Shown here: piece by piece, positions 60,667 to 64,000 of the stretch
Layout: every line of letters begins with the position of its first letter
Position numbering within the stretch: the stretch's first letter is position 1
Origin: Clostridiaceae bacterium AF10-41
GTDB taxonomy: Bacteria; Bacillota; Clostridia; Clostridiales; Clostridiaceae
Direction of reading: 5' to 3'
NCBI GenBank assembly: GCA_027686065.1
Contig: JAQCTH010000006.1
Coordinates: 12,682-76,681 of the forward strand
DNA: 64,000 bases
Translations under genes and position numbers: made by a program
The notes under the pieces: generated by a model
The model's database searches: none
The model's input: only the letters and a program-made list of their open reading frames with translations
What the model was told of the DNA's origin: nothing

Positions 60667-60695
60667 TTGCTTTAATTCGAATCGTGATATATAAT
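60667..60695 (+). promoter_or_regulatory. Promoter of ABC operon with inverted half-sites
   Basis: TTGCTT, 17-bp spacer, TATAAT. The spacer contains TCGTGATA. The inverse, TATATCAC, lies at 60622-60629 toward the B12-regulator gene. Both are plausible operator half-sites for the divergent XRE-B12 protein. Confidence 0.55.
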
Positions 60696-60764
60696 AATAT
60701 TAATATTTAACTAATAATGATTATCCATTTTAGAAATAACTATACTTGCATAGGAGGATAGAAT

Positions 60765-61922
60765 ATGACACTACCATTTAAAATAGCAGTACGTTTTTTA
60801 AAGTCAAGTAAAGGTCAAACTACACTTATTGCACTGGGAATTGCAGTTGGTGTATCAGTTCAGATCTTCATTGGTTCTTTGATACAAGGTCTTCAAAAAA
60901 GCCTTATAAATAAAACTATAGGTAATTCATCACAAGTTACCATTTCATCAAATATAGAAGATAAATTTATAAAAGACTATAGCAAAATTATTGATAAGAT
61001 TAAAACTTCAGATAGCAGAATTATCAATATTTCTGTAACATCTGATGTGCCAGCACTTGTTAATGAAGATGAAAAAAACTATTCTGTTTTAGTAAGAGGA
61101 ATGAATATAGAAGATTCCGATAAAATCTATAATATACGAAAAAGAATATATGAAGGAAGAGAACCCAAAAGTGAGCTTGAAACTATTATTGGTAAAGAGC
61201 TCCAACAAGAACTAGGAGTTAAAATCGGGGACAAGCTCCATGTTATAACTAATTCAGGTGAAGTTAATGAATTAACTATAACGGGTTTTTATAATCTTAA
61301 TGTGGCTTCTATAAATAAATCTTGGATGATTACAACCATAGAAACCTCACAAAAAATATTTTCACTTGAAAATAAAGTAACAGGCATTGAAATGCAAGTT
61401 ACTGAAGTTTTTAAGGCAGATGAAATTACATCGAACTTAATTCCTACTCTTGGTAATGATTTTAAAGTTGATAACTGGAAGGCTCAAAATGCAGAGTTAC
61501 TTAGTGGACTTAACGGTCAAAGCGTTTCAAGCATAATGATACAAGTTTTTGTTCTAATATCAGTTTCACTAGCAATAGCTAGCATTCTAGCCATTACAGT
61601 TATTCAAAAATCAAAGCAGATTGGAATTCTTAAAGCAATGGGGATAAAAGATAGAACCGCAAGTTTAATATTTTTATTCCAAGGACTTTTGCTTGGAGTT
61701 ATAGGGGCAATCCTTGGAGTGTTACTTGGTATTCTATTAGGAGTAGTATTTACCAAATTTGCACTAAATCCTGATGGCACACCAGTTGTAGATCTTTATA
61801 TTGATTATAGATTCATAGCGCTTTCTGCAGTAATTGCAATTATATCTGCTACTGTAGCTTCATTGATACCTGCAAAACGATCTTCAAAACTTAATCCGAT
61901 AGAGGTGATTCGTAATGGCTAA
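60765..61922 (+). CDS. FtsX/LolC-type ABC permease
   Basis: A 385-residue membrane protein of the MacB/LolCE class. One N-terminal helix (TTLIALGIAVGVSVQIFIGS) precedes a large extracytoplasmic domain (about 45-260). Three C-terminal helices with the FtsX core follow (SVSLAIASILAITVIQKSKQ; LLGVIGAILGVLLGILLGVV). Such transporters use mechanotransmission to move lipoproteins, peptides or drugs off the membrane. It overlaps the ATPase gene by 8 bp. GGAGGATAG is the ribosome site. It is the first gene divergent from the B12-regulator. Confidence 0.9.
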   Translation: MTLPFKIAVRFLKSSKGQTTLIALGIAVGVSVQIFIGSLIQGLQKSLINKTIGNSSQVTISSNIEDKFIKDYSKIIDKIKTSDSRIINISVTSDVPALVNEDEKNYSVLVRGMNIEDSDKIYNIRKRIYEGREPKSELETIIGKELQQELGVKIGDKLHVITNSGEVNELTITGFYNLNVASINKSWMITTIETSQKIFSLENKVTGIEMQVTEVFKADEITSNLIPTLGNDFKVDNWKAQNAELLSGLNGQSVSSIMIQVFVLISVSLAIASILAITVIQKSKQIGILKAMGIKDRTASLIFLFQGLLLGVIGAILGVLLGILLGVVFTKFALNPDGTPVVDLYIDYRFIALSAVIAIISATVASLIPAKRSSKLNPIEVIRNG

Positions 61923-62595
61923 TATAATTAATTTAAAAAATATAGATAAAACTTATGGTGATGTAATCAAAACTAAGGTATTAAATAATATTAATTTATC
62001 TATTGAAGAAGGCAGCTTTAACTCTATAATAGGTTCTTCTGGAAGTGGTAAAAGTACTCTTTTAAATATAATGGCAACTCTAGATAAGCCAACTAAGGGT
62101 GAGGTTTTCATAAATGGAGAAAAAACTTCCATTTTAAATAAAAATAAACTTGCAGAGCTTAGGAATGAAACTTTGGGTTTCATATTTCAGTTTCATCATC
62201 TTCTTCCTGAATTTACTGCACTAGAAAATGTTTTATTGCCGTATAATATTAATCATTCTAAGCCTTCAAAAGAAATGCTTAGAAGGGCTGAAGAACTATT
62301 ACACCTTGTTGGCCTTGATAATGTTAAAAATAATATTGCAACTAAAATGTCTGGAGGACAGCAACAAAGAACTGCAATAGCAAGGGCCTTAATGAATAAT
62401 CCAAAGATAATACTGGCAGATGAGCCTACTGGTAATCTTGATTCTGAATCTACTGAAAATATATATAATTTAATGAGAGATATAAATAAAATGTTTACTA
62501 CAACATTTGTAGTAATAACTCATGATAGAAAAATAGCTGAAAAAGCTGATAGGATTATAGAAATAAAAGATGGCAAAATAGTAATGGATATATAG
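61915..62595 (+). CDS. LolD-type ABC transporter ATP-binding protein
   Basis: A 226-residue ATPase with Walker A GSSGSGKST (38-46), Q-loop FIFQFHHLL, signature MSGGQQQRTAIARAL, Walker B ILADEPTGNLD and H-loop VITHDRK. It overlaps the permease gene by 8 bp and is the last gene of the operon, ending at a terminator 50 bp downstream. The Q-loop F-Q-F-H-H-L-L-P-E-F-T-A-L-E-N-V is typical of LolD/MacB ATPases. Confidence 0.94.
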   Translation: MANIINLKNIDKTYGDVIKTKVLNNINLSIEEGSFNSIIGSSGSGKSTLLNIMATLDKPTKGEVFINGEKTSILNKNKLAELRNETLGFIFQFHHLLPEFTALENVLLPYNINHSKPSKEMLRRAEELLHLVGLDNVKNNIATKMSGGQQQRTAIARALMNNPKIILADEPTGNLDSESTENIYNLMRDINKMFTTTFVVITHDRKIAEKADRIIEIKDGKIVMDI

Positions 62596-62645
62596 TAAGC
62601 AATATTTCAATTTAAACAGGCCTACAAATAGTCATATTCTAGTAT

Positions 62646-62682
62646 TATGGAGGAGGATATTCAAGTCTCCTCCATATTTTTT
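62646..62682 (+). terminator. Terminator of the ABC operon
   Basis: TATGGAGGAG / CTCCTCCATA stem and T6. Confidence 0.9.
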
Positions 62683-62728
62683 AATCTTTATATACTATTT
62701 AAAATTAATATAAAAATATTAGTCTGTT

Positions 62729-63259
62729 TTAATTATCTCTTTTTGTATATTTTAATATAGTAATACCGTTATCTACTATATATTCATTTAGATGCAATTT
62801 TATCGTAGGATTATTTCCTAAAAATAAGGGTCTTCCAGAACCTAATATTATTGGAATTATCCCAATAATATATTCATCAATAACATCAGCTTTAATAAAA
62901 CTATCTATAAGAACACCTCCACCAAATAGAAATATGTCCTTTCCCTCCTTTTCTTTTTCTTCTTGTATTACTTTAACTATATCTCCATTAATAAAATAGA
63001 GATTATCTTTATCTTGAATATTTTTAGATGTCGCTATATATACCTTTTTATTTTTATAATCATTATGCATATTTTGGTCATAACAATTTTTTCCCATAAC
63101 CACTATATCTACACCGTCCAAAAACTTATCAAAATCAAATTTATCTTTAGTATTTAATATGCTGTCTCCAGCACCAACTATCCAATCATATCCTCCATCA
63201 TCTGATGCTATATATCCATCAAGACTTATTGCCAAATTCAAAATTATTTTTCTTTTCAT
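62729..63259 (-). CDS. RibD C-terminal/dihydrofolate-reductase-like protein
   Basis: 176 residues from the ATG at 63259, which has GGAGGC 7 bp upstream; a frame opening at 63316 lacks a ribosome site. It has the DHFR/RibD-C fold: KIILNLAISLDGYIASDDGG, VVMGKNCYD (NADPH loop) and FLFGGGVLIDSFIKADVIDE, then a closing GSGRPLFLG. It is a pyridine nucleotide-dependent reductase of unknown substrate, often called YwjB/YyaP-like. It is divergent from the WYL regulator gene, which may control it. Confidence 0.88.
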   Translation of the reverse strand: MKRKIILNLAISLDGYIASDDGGYDWIVGAGDSILNTKDKFDFDKFLDGVDIVVMGKNCYDQNMHNDYKNKKVYIATSKNIQDKDNLYFINGDIVKVIQEEKEKEGKDIFLFGGGVLIDSFIKADVIDEYIIGIIPIILGSGRPLFLGNNPTIKLHLNEYIVDNGITILKYTKRDN

Positions 63260-63386
63260 ATCAAATGCCTCCTTAATTATAAGAATTATTTTAATTTTTA
63301 AATGTTTTATTATCATTATTGTTTAAGATATAATTAATTATAATTCATAATAGTTGACATCTTGTGTCATGTAATAGGAGGAAAAA

Positions 63387-64000
63387 ATGAGAGCTGATAG
63401 ATTAATTTCTATAATAATGTTATTACAAATAAATAAAAAATTAACTGCTTCCGAACTATCAAAAAGGCTTGAAGTTTCTATAAGAACTATTTACAGAGAT
63501 ATTGATACACTTAGTAGAATTGGAGTTCCTGTTTTTACTGATAAAGGTATAAATGGTGGAATAAAACTTTTAGGGAATTATAAGACATCACTTAATGGAA
63601 TAAGTAAAAAAGAACTTTTATCACTATTCATTCCTACTAGTGATAAAATTTTAGAAGATTTAGGTATAGAAAATCTTAAATATTCTGCAGTTCTTAAAAT
63701 CTTAGGAACATCTACAACTAATGAAATACAAGAATTAGAAAATATTCAAAACTATATTTATATAGATATGTATACTTGGAATGAATCTAATAATATAGTT
63801 AACATAAATATTCTTTCTATATTACAAAATGCTATATGGAATTCAAAGTCCTTAAAAATATTATATAGAAAAGTAAATGAGACAAAAGAAGTAGAGTTAA
63901 ACCCACTTGGCTTGGTTTGCAAACGAAGTATTTGGTATTTAGTAGCTATAAACAATGAAATTATTAAAACATATAAAGTTAAATCTATTGAATCTGCTTT
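63387..64000 (+). CDS. YafY-type HTH/WYL-domain regulator (truncated by window end)
   Basis: Starts at 63387 with AGGAGG upstream and is open to the window edge, giving 204 visible residues of an expected 300 or so. Residues 1-55 form an HTH_11 (DRLISIIMLLQINKKLTASE, then LEVSIRTIYRDIDTLSRIGV). The later part begins a WYL-type ligand-binding domain, with SLKILYRK, N-P-L-G-L-V and S-I-W-Y-L-V-A. It is divergent from the RibD-like reductase gene; a promoter for both must lie in the 127 bp between them. Confidence 0.9.
   Translation, partial: MRADRLISIIMLLQINKKLTASELSKRLEVSIRTIYRDIDTLSRIGVPVFTDKGINGGIKLLGNYKTSLNGISKKELLSLFIPTSDKILEDLGIENLKYSAVLKILGTSTTNEIQELENIQNYIYIDMYTWNESNNIVNINILSILQNAIWNSKSLKILYRKVNETKEVELNPLGLVCKRSIWYLVAINNEIIKTYKVKSIESA

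Overview
The window is very AT-rich, with clostridial-type ribosome binding sites, a long Alu-type SRP RNA, a spore cortex-lytic enzyme homologue, rubredoxin and many phosphotransferase genes. This points to an anaerobic, spore-forming low-GC Firmicute, most likely Clostridium sensu stricto. Most of it is ordinary chromosome with one clear integrated element and several decayed genes.

Left part (1-15.4 kb): dnaX runs off the left edge on the minus strand. Next comes a minus-strand sugar operon (nanE, cellobiose-type PTS IIC, HAD phosphatase, IIA, IIB, DUF4127) followed by an RpiR/MurR regulator, then an MFS transporter. A plus-strand thyA-dfrA pair lies between this block and the tRNA-Ser(GGA)-SRP RNA unit. 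Then follow lgt, tadA, a CorC/HlyC-family membrane protein and two tandem exported paralogues of unknown function.

Integrated element (15,435-25,712): an integrative mobilizable element of about 10.26 kb sits at the 3' end of a tRNA-Arg(CCT) gene. A 16-bp core is repeated at both ends, and the old tRNA terminator is stranded beyond the far end. It carries an oriT-like region with an RP4-type nick motif, an RHH accessory protein, a MobP-type relaxase, a DnaD-like replication protein, an excisionase-like HTH protein, an XRE repressor facing two operators, and a tyrosine integrase damaged at its start codon and in an A9 run. Cargo is a three-gene operon (GNAT-like, FRG-domain, unknown), a DUF6236 protein and a candidate structured RNA.

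Middle (25.8-46.2 kb): a staygreen-family protein, plsC, a Fic-like protein with an erased active site, a decayed ogt, a CshA-type helicase, rubredoxin, a solitary N6-adenine methyltransferase, two peptidoglycan hydrolases, a PHP phosphoesterase and a DEDD exonuclease. A second ManNAc module (EIICB, nanE, RpiR) has the same layout as the first. Then come a TipA-type MerR regulator, a composite repeat block, cdd, a secreted GH20 hexosaminidase, a CD3324-like HTH protein with a structured leader, and a FusB-like EF-G-binding protein.

Right part (46.3-64 kb): Crp/Fnr regulator, TelA-XpaC pair, a protein made of two copies of one unit, flavodoxin, a class II UvrA-like ATPase with a double-HTH MerR regulator, and a complete Bce-type two-component/ABC peptide-resistance module with a BceR-like box. 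An XRE regulator fused to a B12-binding domain with the CarH photoreceptor motif is divergent from an FtsX/LolD-like ABC exporter. A RibD-like reductase and a truncated WYL regulator end the window. Two themes recur: amino-sugar (ManNAc/GlcNAc) recycling and defence against cell-envelope or ribosome-targeting agents.
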